Below the pieces are notes generated by a model. It was not told the DNA's origin. It was given only the letters and a program-made list of their open reading frames with translations, and made no database searches. Below are positions 57,509 to 64,000 of a DNA stretch of 64,000 bases, one piece after another. Location of the stretch: NCBI RefSeq assembly GCF_900115865.1, contig NZ_FOXY01000005.1:310001-374000 (forward strand), given 5' to 3'. Both the position numbers and the translations under genes were made by a program. Numbering within the stretch: position 1 is the first letter of the stretch; every line of letters begins with the position of its first letter. This DNA comes from Donghicola eburneus (GTDB lineage Bacteria; Pseudomonadota; Alphaproteobacteria; Rhodobacterales; Rhodobacteraceae).

Positions 57509-58341
57509 GCGGGGTTCTCCAAAATATCCAGATCAGGCGCCGCCTTGCCGTCCAGATACCGGTGCCACAGAGTGATGAGCGGCGCCAGTTCCGCGGCTTT
57601 GGGGTGCGGGTCCTGCCATGGCTTTTCATACTGGTAATGCAACACCTTGACCGAAGACCAGCGCCAGAGTTGCGGCATATTAAACCACACATATTGGAGC
57701 ATGTTGTAAGTCACTGGTAAACCATGCCAATCGGGAAAGTAATGTTCCAGAAATGTTTGGTCTGTGCGGCGCCAAAAGACATCGGGTTGGTCGAGTTGGG
57801 CCAGCATCGAGTCGTAGGTTTGCAGCGACGGCCGCGCGGTAAAGACGCCGCTGTTCATGCGGTGAAAATCGCCGAGGCTTTCGTAGACATTCGGGGCCGC
57901 GCAGAATTGTGGATAGGCGAACAGAGTGTCGATGTTGCGCAAAACCAGCGTATCCGCGTCCAGAAAGACGACCGAACTGTAGTCAGTCATCTGCCAGAGG
58001 CGAAGTTTCGCAAAGTTGTCCAAAGGCGTGTGAAAGCTGGGTTTCTCGCCCTTGGTGAATGGGGCCGCGCCATGCAGGTTTCGCCGCGCGTGCCGTTCGT
58101 TGAAAGCGTCGGACGTCGGTAGCAGCGCGACTTGGATCAGCCGCGCTCCAAGCGCTTCGAGCGGGTTTAGGTCCTCGGGTGCGACCCCGCCGGTGTACAT
58201 GACCACCAGATCGGCCTGCGTTCCGGCCCAAACCAGAGACTTCATCAAAGCCGTCGCGCCCATGGCGTAGTCAGCGTTCGTCACCAAGGTTACATACGCC
58301 GTTTGCGCGCGGGCAGGGCGCGAGGCCGTCAGTCCTTCCAT
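57505..58341 (-). CDS. sqdD: Family 8 glycosyltransferase, SqdD-like
   Basis: 278 residues. The GT8 nucleotide-sugar fold is visible: AYVTLVTNADYAMGATALMKSLVWAG, DADTLVLRN (metal-binding DxD), MNSGVFTARPS and HYQYEKPW. In Rhodobacter sphaeroides SqdD is the glycosyltransferase that moves sulfoquinovose from UDP to diacylglycerol. It lies two bases after sqdB and overlaps the sqdC-like gene, as in that operon. ATG 58341 is chosen; the frame stays open upstream into sqdB. Confidence 0.85.
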   Translation of the reverse strand: MEGLTASRPARAQTAYVTLVTNADYAMGATALMKSLVWAGTQADLVVMYTGGVAPEDLNPLEALGARLIQVALLPTSDAFNERHARRNLHGAAPFTKGEKPSFHTPLDNFAKLRLWQMTDYSSVVFLDADTLVLRNIDTLFAYPQFCAAPNVYESLGDFHRMNSGVFTARPSLQTYDSMLAQLDQPDVFWRRTDQTFLEHYFPDWHGLPVTYNMLQYVWFNMPQLWRWSSVKVLHYQYEKPWQDPHPKAAELAPLITLWHRYLDGKAAPDLDILENPA

Positions 58342-58343
58342 TC

Positions 58344-59564
58344 TCAGCCGACCGACTTCAACGCTTTGCCTTCGGGATCGTGGTTTACCGTTGGGGCAAT
58401 GTCCTTGGTCCATGCGGAAACCGCGGGCACACGGCTGCGGTCAATCCTATGGGCGTACTTCTTGGCCACCTCAACGACTTCGGCCAACAGACCGTTTTCG
58501 AGGGTGGTCGGGTTCAGGCCTAGCGCGAGGAACTGCTCGTTCTTCACGATTAGATCATTCTCGGCAGCCTCTTTACGTGGGTTCGGCAGGTTCATGACCT
58601 CGGCGCCGGTCAGCTTCGAGATCAGCGCGGCCAGATCGCGGACGCGGTGTGTCTCTGTCATTTGATTGAAAATCTTGACCCTGTCGCCGCGTTCGGGGGC
58701 GTCTGACAATGCCAGCTCGATGCAACGCACGGAGTCTTGAATGTGGATAAAGGCGCGGGTTTGCCCGCCCGTGCCATGGACGGTCAGCGGATATCCTATG
58801 GCCGCTTGGATTAGGAACCGGTTGAGAACCGTACCGTAATCGCCGTCGTAGTCAAAGCGATTGATCAATTGCTCATCGCGGCGCGTCTGTTCTGTATGTG
58901 TGCCCCAGACGATGCCCTGATGCAGGTCGGTAATCCGTAGCCCGTCATTCTGCGCGTAGAACTGAAACAGGATCTGATCGAGCGACTTCGTCATGTGATA
59001 GACTGAGCCGGGCTTCGTCGGATACAGGATTTCCAGTTCCTTTTTCTCGCCCTCTAGGTTCTCGATCTCGACGTCCAGATACCCCTCGGGGATTGCGGCG
59101 CCGACACTCGAATAGCCGTACACCCCCATAGTGCCAAGGTGCACGATATGTGGGTCTATTCCGGATTCTACAACTGCTGCCAATAGGTTATGGGTTGCGC
59201 TTACGTTGTTGTTAACCGTGTAGACCTTGTGACGATCGGTTTTCATCGAGTAGGGTGCGGCGCGCTGTTCGGCAAAGTGGATGATCGCGTCAGGCTTGTT
59301 TTCGACCAGCCAGGATTTCAGGCGTTCGTATTCTTTGGCCAGATCCAGAAGGTGGAAGCGCAGTGTCTTGCCTGTGACTTCTTTCCAAATCCGGCAGCGC
59401 TCTTGGATCGAGTCCATGGGGGTCAGCGACTGAACTCCGAGCTCTGTGTCGATCCAGCGGCGCGACAGGTTGTCGATGATGTGCACTTCGTGCCCCAAAT
59501 CGGACAGATGCAGCACTGTGGGCCATCCTACGAAACCGTCTCCGCCTAGAACCGCGATCTTCAT
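58344..59564 (-). CDS. sqdB: UDP-sulfoquinovose synthase SqdB
   Basis: 406 residues. Converts UDP-glucose and sulfite to UDP-sulfoquinovose, the head-group donor for the sulfolipid SQDG. VLGGDGFVGWPTVLHLSDLGHEVHIIDNLSRR is the NAD-binding start of this family; IHFAEQRAAPYSMKT and GSVYHMTKSLDQILF (Tyr-x-x-x-Lys) are diagnostic, as is the insert DLHQGIVWGTHTEQTRRDEQLINRFDYDGDYGTVLNRF. GAGG precedes ATG 59564. First gene of the sqdB-sqdD-sqdC operon; such membrane-lipid genes are often induced by low phosphate, but no Pho box is seen. Confidence 0.96.
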   Translation of the reverse strand: MKIAVLGGDGFVGWPTVLHLSDLGHEVHIIDNLSRRWIDTELGVQSLTPMDSIQERCRIWKEVTGKTLRFHLLDLAKEYERLKSWLVENKPDAIIHFAEQRAAPYSMKTDRHKVYTVNNNVSATHNLLAAVVESGIDPHIVHLGTMGVYGYSSVGAAIPEGYLDVEIENLEGEKKELEILYPTKPGSVYHMTKSLDQILFQFYAQNDGLRITDLHQGIVWGTHTEQTRRDEQLINRFDYDGDYGTVLNRFLIQAAIGYPLTVHGTGGQTRAFIHIQDSVRCIELALSDAPERGDRVKIFNQMTETHRVRDLAALISKLTGAEVMNLPNPRKEAAENDLIVKNEQFLALGLNPTTLENGLLAEVVEVAKKYAHRIDRSRVPAVSAWTKDIAPTVNHDPEGKALKSVG

Positions 59565-59684
59565 ATCAACCTCATTTCGGACGTAATTATCAGATTTCAA
59601 ATCATTATCTGAGGTAAGCCTAGCATTTGTGAAGCAAAGACAAAGCTATTGTGACAGTGCAAAAGAGAGGGTCACAGAAAAATG

Positions 59685-59710
59685 AAAAAAGCCGCCTCAA
59701 AGGGCGGCTT
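59685..59710 (-). terminator. Terminator of the YcbK-like gene
   Basis: On the minus strand AAGCCGCC and GGCGGCTT pair across a 6-base loop and are followed by TTTTTTC. It lies 36 bases after the stop of the gene at 59746. Confidence 0.88.
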
Positions 59711-59745
59711 CATCTCTTGGCAGAGTCTTGATTTGAGAGGCGCGA

Positions 59746-60306
59746 TTAGCTGCCCCAGCTGCGAACTTGACCGCAATCCATGTGAACGAAGTTGGAGCGG
59801 CTGTATTTGCCGACACCGCCTGCGTTACAGGCTGCCGCTGCTTTGGCCATCTGGCTGACCGAGCGCGAGGCAAGACGCAGGTCAGCAGCCTGACCGCGCA
59901 TGTGCAGCGAATTTTTTGCCACGCCGGAGGAGCGCGACCGCAGCATGTTGTTGGTCTTCGGGCTGCGGTAGCCCGACAGCATCATGTAGGGCTCGCTCAC
60001 GTCCATAAGACGGTGCGCTGCAGACATGATGTCTACTGTACGTGCATCGATGTTCTTGACCTGATTGGTCCGCCAATCGCGCATGAAATAGTTAATCTCG
60101 TCGAGGGCTTCGGGAATATACTCCCCATCGACCCAGTAGATCGTATTGATCTTCTCGCCAGTGCGGCCAGAATACATTTGAACACGACGTACGTCGCCCG
60201 ACCCACGAAGGAAGCCGAAAGCGTTAGAGTAGGTAGGGGCGGCGGCCACAGCAGTCGCAGCGAAAGCCTGTAGCAACCCACGTCGAGTCACATTCGTGAT
60301 CGTCAT
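59746..60306 (-). CDS. Tat-exported YcbK/DUF882 peptidase-like protein
   Basis: 186 residues. Twin-arginine signal: TRRGLLQAFAATAVAAAPTYSNA. Mature domain is YcbK-type (peptidase M15 fold): LDEINYFMRDWRTNQVKNIDARTVDIM, then SGYRSPKTN, SLHMRGQAADLRL with the zinc His and Asp, and FVHMDCGQVRSW with the second His. Such proteins are murein endopeptidases or carboxypeptidase-like. It is divergent from an L,D-transpeptidase, a pairing that supports a cell-wall role. The ATG at 60306 fits the Tat signal; a longer frame does not. Confidence 0.9.
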   Translation of the reverse strand: MTITNVTRRGLLQAFAATAVAAAPTYSNAFGFLRGSGDVRRVQMYSGRTGEKINTIYWVDGEYIPEALDEINYFMRDWRTNQVKNIDARTVDIMSAAHRLMDVSEPYMMLSGYRSPKTNNMLRSRSSGVAKNSLHMRGQAADLRLASRSVSQMAKAAAACNAGGVGKYSRSNFVHMDCGQVRSWGS

Positions 60307-60598
60307 TATGCCTGTCCCATTCGTCTTGTTCCGCAGTTTCGCGGATTTTTGATCCATCCCCAGATGTGCGCACTTTATGACATATCTGCCGAAACACACC
60401 AAGGCTCGAATCCAATTGGTTCCATACTGATATCACCAATTGGCATTTTTCCGCTCAACACCCCCCGATTGTGACCCAAAGTATACAAAGCTTGGTTAAT
60501 TCCATTCCCCAGTATTGATTGGTTCTTTTGTGAATGGACAAAGCCTGTCAGGACACGATGATTGATGTGAACATTTTCAGAACTGCAAAGGACGTGCC
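60307..60598. promoter_or_regulatory. Divergent cell-wall gene promoter with twin CCAATTGG palindromes
   Basis: 292 bases between the YcbK-like gene and the L,D-transpeptidase gene. The 8-base palindrome CCAATTGG occurs twice, at 60412-60419 and 60436-60443, 24 bases apart, in AT-rich DNA about 110-160 bases from each start. It could be a shared operator. No promoter is fixed. Confidence 0.4.
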
Positions 60599-62206
60599 AT
60601 GCTTTCCTTAATGGCTAAAAAACTAATGCGGATACAGCTTATCGTTGTTGTGATCGCTTTTGTCTTTGCGAGTGTCGGGGCACCTGCGCAGGCGCAGAGT
60701 GCAGCAATAAAACAAGCTATTGCCGAGGCCTCTGTCGGGGACGAGGACATCGCATCCTTTTATCGTGAAACGGATTTTGAGCCGATCTGGCTTGGCCGCG
60801 GGAAAAACAAGCGCCGTCTTCAGGCTCTGTTCGAAGCGCTGGAAACCAGTGGGAACCACGGGCTCCCGACTGCCAGCTACAAAGTTGATGCGCTGCGCAA
60901 CGACATCGCCAATGCGACGACTGCGCGGCAGGCAGGTGCGGTCGAAGTCGCAATCAGCGAGACGTTTTTGAAGTATGCGCGCGATCTGCAGACCGGTGTT
61001 CTGGTCCCGCAGCGGATCGATTCCCTGATTGTGCGGGAAATCCCGTACCGCGCGCGCGTGTCATACCTGACCTCGCTGGTGAAATCGTCGCCGCGTCCGT
61101 TCTTCCGCGCTTTGGCGCCGCAAACCCAAGAGTATAACCGCTTGTTCGGTGTCAAAGCCGATCTGGAGCGTCAGGTGGGCTTGGGCGATTGGGGCCAGAA
61201 GGTCCCTGGGGCGCTGAAACCCGGCGCGACTGGCAACAGCGTGGCCATCCTGCGCAACCGTTTGCAAGCCATGGGCTATTTGGGGCGCAGCGCGACCAGC
61301 ACCTATGATCCTTCGATTCAGCAGGCGGTTCAGGTGTTCCAAATGGACCACGGCTTGACCGCTGACGGTGTGGCAGGACCCGCCACCATCGAAGAGATTA
61401 ACAAGTCAGCCGCAGAGCGTTTGGCCTCGGTCATCGTTGCGATGGAGCGAGAGCGTTGGCTGAACAAAGAACGCGGCAAACGCCACGTTCTGGTGAACCT
61501 GACCGACTTCACGGCCAAAATCATCGACAACGACAAAATCACGTTCGAGACCCGCTCGGTGATCGGTGCGAAATCCCTAGACCGCCGGACGCCCGAGTTC
61601 AGCGATGTGATGGAGCATATGGTCATCAACCCGACCTGGAACGTGCCGCGCTCGATTACAGTCAAAGAATACCTGCCGATGCTGCAGAAGAACCCCAACG
61701 CCGTCGGTCACCTGAATCTGATCGACAGCCGCGGCCGCGTTGTTCCGCGCTCGGCGGTGAACTTTGCCCAGTACTCGGGCAAGACCTTTCCCTTCCGCTT
61801 GAAAGAGCCGCCGAGCCAAGGCAACGCGCTGGGTTTGGTGAAATTCATGTTCCCGAACCCCTATAATATCTATCTTCATGATACTCCGGCAAAGAGCCTG
61901 TTCGGGCGCGAAGTGCGGGCCTATTCCCATGGCTGCGTGCGTCTGCACAAACCCTTTGACTTCGCCTACGCCTTGCTGGCCAAACAAGAAGCCGACCCGC
62001 AGGGCTACTTCCAGAGCGTTCTGAGCACGGGCCGCGAGACCACGGTCCCGTTGAAGGAGCCTGTGCCGGTACACATTATATATAGGACCGCATTCACGTC
62101 GGCCAAAGGACACGTGCAATACCGCCGCGATGTCTATGGGCGTGACGCCGCGATCTGGCGCGCGTTGGAACAGCGGGGGGTGGTACTGCGCGGCATTCAG
62201 GGCTAG
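60599..62206 (+). CDS. YcbB/LdtD-type L,D-transpeptidase
   Basis: 535 residues, exported. A signal peptide (hydrophobic LIVVVIAFVFASVGAPAQAQ) precedes the YcbB N-terminal domain, a peptidoglycan-binding module (SVAILRNRLQAMGYLG...VQVFQMDHGLTADGVAGPATI), and the catalytic YkuD domain with HDTPAKSLFGREVRAYSHGCVRL, where Cys446 is the nucleophile. It makes 3-3 cross-links in murein or attaches lipoproteins. AAGGA precedes ATG 60599 by 7 bases. lpxD begins 32 bases downstream. Confidence 0.93.
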   Translation: MLSLMAKKLMRIQLIVVVIAFVFASVGAPAQAQSAAIKQAIAEASVGDEDIASFYRETDFEPIWLGRGKNKRRLQALFEALETSGNHGLPTASYKVDALRNDIANATTARQAGAVEVAISETFLKYARDLQTGVLVPQRIDSLIVREIPYRARVSYLTSLVKSSPRPFFRALAPQTQEYNRLFGVKADLERQVGLGDWGQKVPGALKPGATGNSVAILRNRLQAMGYLGRSATSTYDPSIQQAVQVFQMDHGLTADGVAGPATIEEINKSAAERLASVIVAMERERWLNKERGKRHVLVNLTDFTAKIIDNDKITFETRSVIGAKSLDRRTPEFSDVMEHMVINPTWNVPRSITVKEYLPMLQKNPNAVGHLNLIDSRGRVVPRSAVNFAQYSGKTFPFRLKEPPSQGNALGLVKFMFPNPYNIYLHDTPAKSLFGREVRAYSHGCVRLHKPFDFAYALLAKQEADPQGYFQSVLSTGRETTVPLKEPVPVHIIYRTAFTSAKGHVQYRRDVYGRDAAIWRALEQRGVVLRGIQG

Positions 62207-62238
62207 ATCAAATCCCGGACTAGGCCGGGAGGCACTGA

Positions 62239-63333
62239 ATGACGACCTTTACACTTGCCGAAATCGCCGCCGCCTTGGGCGTGGACGCTCAGGGCGACGG
62301 CTCTTTGACCATCACGCGGGTTGCAGAACCTGCGACGGCCACGGGCGCTGATCTGGCGCTGGCCATGAAACCCGAATTTGCGGATCAGATTTCAGCGGGC
62401 GCTGCTCAGGCGGCGTTGCTTTGGCAGGGCGCGGATTGGCAAAGCTATGGTCTGAAGGGAGCGATCCTGATGGACCGACCGCGCTATGGCATGTCCAAGC
62501 TGTCCGCCATGATGGACGCGGGGCAGGGCTATGCACCCGGCATTCACCCCACAGCGATCATTGACCCGACTGCGCAGATCGGCGCGGATGCCAGCGTGGG
62601 GCCGTTCTCTATTATTGGCGCGGGTTCGGTGATTGGCGACAACGCCGTCATCGCCAGCCACGTCACCATCGCGCCGCGTGTGTCGATCGGAGCGGACGCC
62701 CTGATCCACCCCGGTGTTCGCATCATGGCCGATACGCGGATCGGCGATCGTGTGATCTTGCACGGGAACGTGGTGATCGGGGGCGACGGCTTCTCCTTTG
62801 TCACGCCCGAAAAGTCAGCGGTTGAACAGGTTCGCGATACCCTTGGTGACAGCAGCGGGACCCGAGCGCAGGCGTGGGCGCGGATCCATTCCCTTGGCGG
62901 GGTCGAGATCGGCGATGATGTCGAGGTTGGCGCGAACTCGACCATCGACCAAGGGTCCGTGCGCGCAACCCGCGTCGGCAGTGGCACCAAGATCGATAAC
63001 CTTGTTCAGGTGGGCCACAACGTCGTTATCGGCACCGACTGCTTGCTCTGTGCGCAGGCAGCGGTGGCGGGGTCGACCGTGATCGGGAACAACTGTGTGC
63101 TTGGCGGCAAATCCGGCGTCGCGGACAACATCAAGATTGGCGACAACGTGGTGATCGGCGCGGCATCGGCAGTTTTGTCGAACGTTCCTGCGGGTCGTGC
63201 TATGCTCGGCTATCCGGCGGTCAAGATGGACACCCATGTCGAGACCTACAAAGCCCTGCGCAGATTGCCACGTCTCTTGCGGGAATTCGCGGAGCTTAAG
63301 AAAACTGTTTCAAAAGACGGGTTAAGTGGCTAA
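62239..63333 (+). CDS. lpxD: UDP-3-O-acylglucosamine N-acyltransferase LpxD
   Basis: 364 residues. Third step of lipid A synthesis: adds the N-linked hydroxyacyl chain. The N-terminal uridine-binding domain is followed by a left-handed beta-helix built from hexapeptide repeats (PTAQIGADASVGPF...). The catalytic His is in QVGHNVVIG, and DGFSFVTPE and SNVPAGRAMLGYPA are family marks. GGGAGG precedes ATG 62239. It is not in the usual bamA-lpxD-fabZ-lpxA cluster but next to an acyl carrier protein and ketosynthase, so a paralogue for special acyl chains is possible. Confidence 0.95.
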   Translation: MTTFTLAEIAAALGVDAQGDGSLTITRVAEPATATGADLALAMKPEFADQISAGAAQAALLWQGADWQSYGLKGAILMDRPRYGMSKLSAMMDAGQGYAPGIHPTAIIDPTAQIGADASVGPFSIIGAGSVIGDNAVIASHVTIAPRVSIGADALIHPGVRIMADTRIGDRVILHGNVVIGGDGFSFVTPEKSAVEQVRDTLGDSSGTRAQAWARIHSLGGVEIGDDVEVGANSTIDQGSVRATRVGSGTKIDNLVQVGHNVVIGTDCLLCAQAAVAGSTVIGNNCVLGGKSGVADNIKIGDNVVIGAASAVLSNVPAGRAMLGYPAVKMDTHVETYKALRRLPRLLREFAELKKTVSKDGLSG

Positions 63334-63365
63334 ATCGCCAAGAAGCCAACGAGAAGGGTAAACCC

Positions 63366-63623
63366 ATGACCGTGAAGGATAAAGTTATCGCAATCATCGC
63401 CGAACAGGCCGTTCTGGAGCCGTCGGATGTGACCATGGATAGCACCCTAGAGGACCTTGGAATCGACAGCATGGGTCTGGTCGAGAGCATTTTTGCCATC
63501 GAAGAAGCCTTTGATATCTCGGTTCCGTTCAACGCCAACGATCCCTCGGAAAGCGACTTTGACATCAGTTCTGTCCAGGCAATCGTGGACGCGGTTGAAA
63601 AACTGGTTGCGGAGCAGTCGTGA
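63366..63623 (+). CDS. Acyl carrier protein (AcpXL-like candidate)
   Basis: 85 residues, acidic four-helix protein. The phosphopantetheine site reads LGIDSMGLVESIF, the DSM variant of the usual DSL, with Ser as the attachment point. It is shorter than rhizobial AcpXL (about 92 residues) but, placed between lpxD and a ketosynthase, it may supply long or modified chains to lipid A. Alternative: a general secondary ACP. AAGGG precedes ATG 63366. Its stop overlaps the ketosynthase start (GTGA). Confidence 0.85.
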   Translation: MTVKDKVIAIIAEQAVLEPSDVTMDSTLEDLGIDSMGLVESIFAIEEAFDISVPFNANDPSESDFDISSVQAIVDAVEKLVAEQS

Positions 63624-64000
63624 GACGCGTCGTCATCACCGGCGCGGGCACGATTAACCCGCTGGGGTCTAATGTCCCCAAGACTTTGGAATCCTTGCGC
63701 GAGGGGCGTTGCGGGATCGCCGAGCTGGACATCCGTGATCTGGATCGTCTGGCCATCCGCATCGGCGGCCAAATTCTGGACTACCACCCCGAGGACCGTT
63801 GGAACCGCCAGCAAATCGCTCTGTACGATCGCTACACGCAATTTGCGATGATTGCCGCAGAAGAGGCGCTGCAGCAGTCAGGTTTGGCCTTTACCGGTGA
63901 TCTGGCCGCGCGGTCCGGCGTCGTGCTGGGAACGGCGGGCGGCGGTCTGCAAACCTCTGACGAGAACTACCGGACGGTGTACGAAGAGGGCAAGAACCGC
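63620..64000 (+). CDS. Beta-ketoacyl-ACP synthase, cut by the window edge
   Basis: First 127 codons of a FabF-type condensing enzyme; the window ends before the active-site Cys and His. Start GTG 63620 overlaps the ACP stop. Visible: RRVVITGAGTINPLGSNVPKTLESLREGRCGIAEL, the FabF N-terminus, then YDRYTQFAMIAAEEALQQSGL and SGVVLGTAGGGLQT. Likely extends the chain carried by the adjacent ACP. It could belong to an AcpXL-type very-long-chain or a secondary fatty-acid route. Confidence 0.9.
   Translation, partial: MRRVVITGAGTINPLGSNVPKTLESLREGRCGIAELDIRDLDRLAIRIGGQILDYHPEDRWNRQQIALYDRYTQFAMIAAEEALQQSGLAFTGDLAARSGVVLGTAGGGLQTSDENYRTVYEEGKNR

Overview
The window looks like chromosomal DNA of a marine alphaproteobacterium of the Roseobacter group (Rhodobacteraceae). 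The evidence is GC-rich coding DNA, sciP next to ctrA, a fused ispDF, the dusB-ntrBC-ntrYX-trkAH-hfq-hflX cluster, a DUF6456/DUF6477 pair, an sqdB-sqdD-sqdC operon and an NtrC without the sigma-54 contact loop. I see no transposase, phage, CRISPR array or rRNA. The only RNA gene I can support is one tRNA-Leu(CAA).

Layout. 1-5.4 kb: tRNA-Leu, a long non-coding stretch with a possibly structured leader, a very acidic RTX/LamG protein ending in a Hint domain, and a second stand-alone Hint protein. 5.4-13 kb: a MobA-like nucleotidyltransferase and mnmA on the minus strand, then sciP, ctrA, ligA and recG, and a 40-codon membrane-protein gene behind a GTTC-N7-GTTC (LexA-type) box. 13-18 kb: iscU-like, hisI, gluQ, trmFO, a thioesterase and rplM-rpsI; two copies of a mosaic hairpin repeat lie beside iscU-like and hisI. 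18.7-26.8 kb, all minus strand: a winged-helix regulator, a P-loop ATPase-metA-hydrolase-ppk2-tetR run, a FadL-type porin, a DMT exporter and a DUF218 protein.

26.9-30.6 kb is a compact minus-strand quartet: SxtJ-like membrane protein, DUF5989 micro-protein, NodU/SxtI-type O-carbamoyltransferase and membrane-anchored SGNH hydrolase. It is preceded by palindromes and looks like an uncharacterised carbamoylation/deacylation module. 31.3-45 kb: guaA, an MttB-superfamily methyltransferase without pyrrolysine, the divergent DUF6477/DUF6456 pair, a VIT transporter, oxyR facing a peroxiredoxin, lipA, two cytochromes c, hpt, a START-domain protein and ispDF-pgpA-cinA joined by ATGA overlaps.

44.8-56.6 kb is the nitrogen/redox signalling and potassium uptake cluster dusB-ntrB-ntrC-ntrY-ntrX-trkA-trkH, followed by hfq-hflX. 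56.7-59.6 kb is the minus-strand sqdBDC operon for the sulfolipid SQDG. 59.7-64 kb holds a divergent pair of cell-wall genes (Tat-exported YcbK-like protein and YcbB-type L,D-transpeptidase), then lpxD, an acyl carrier protein and a ketosynthase cut off by the window edge, probably a lipid A acyl-chain module.

All calls rest on reading the sequence and on knowledge of protein families. No database search was run.
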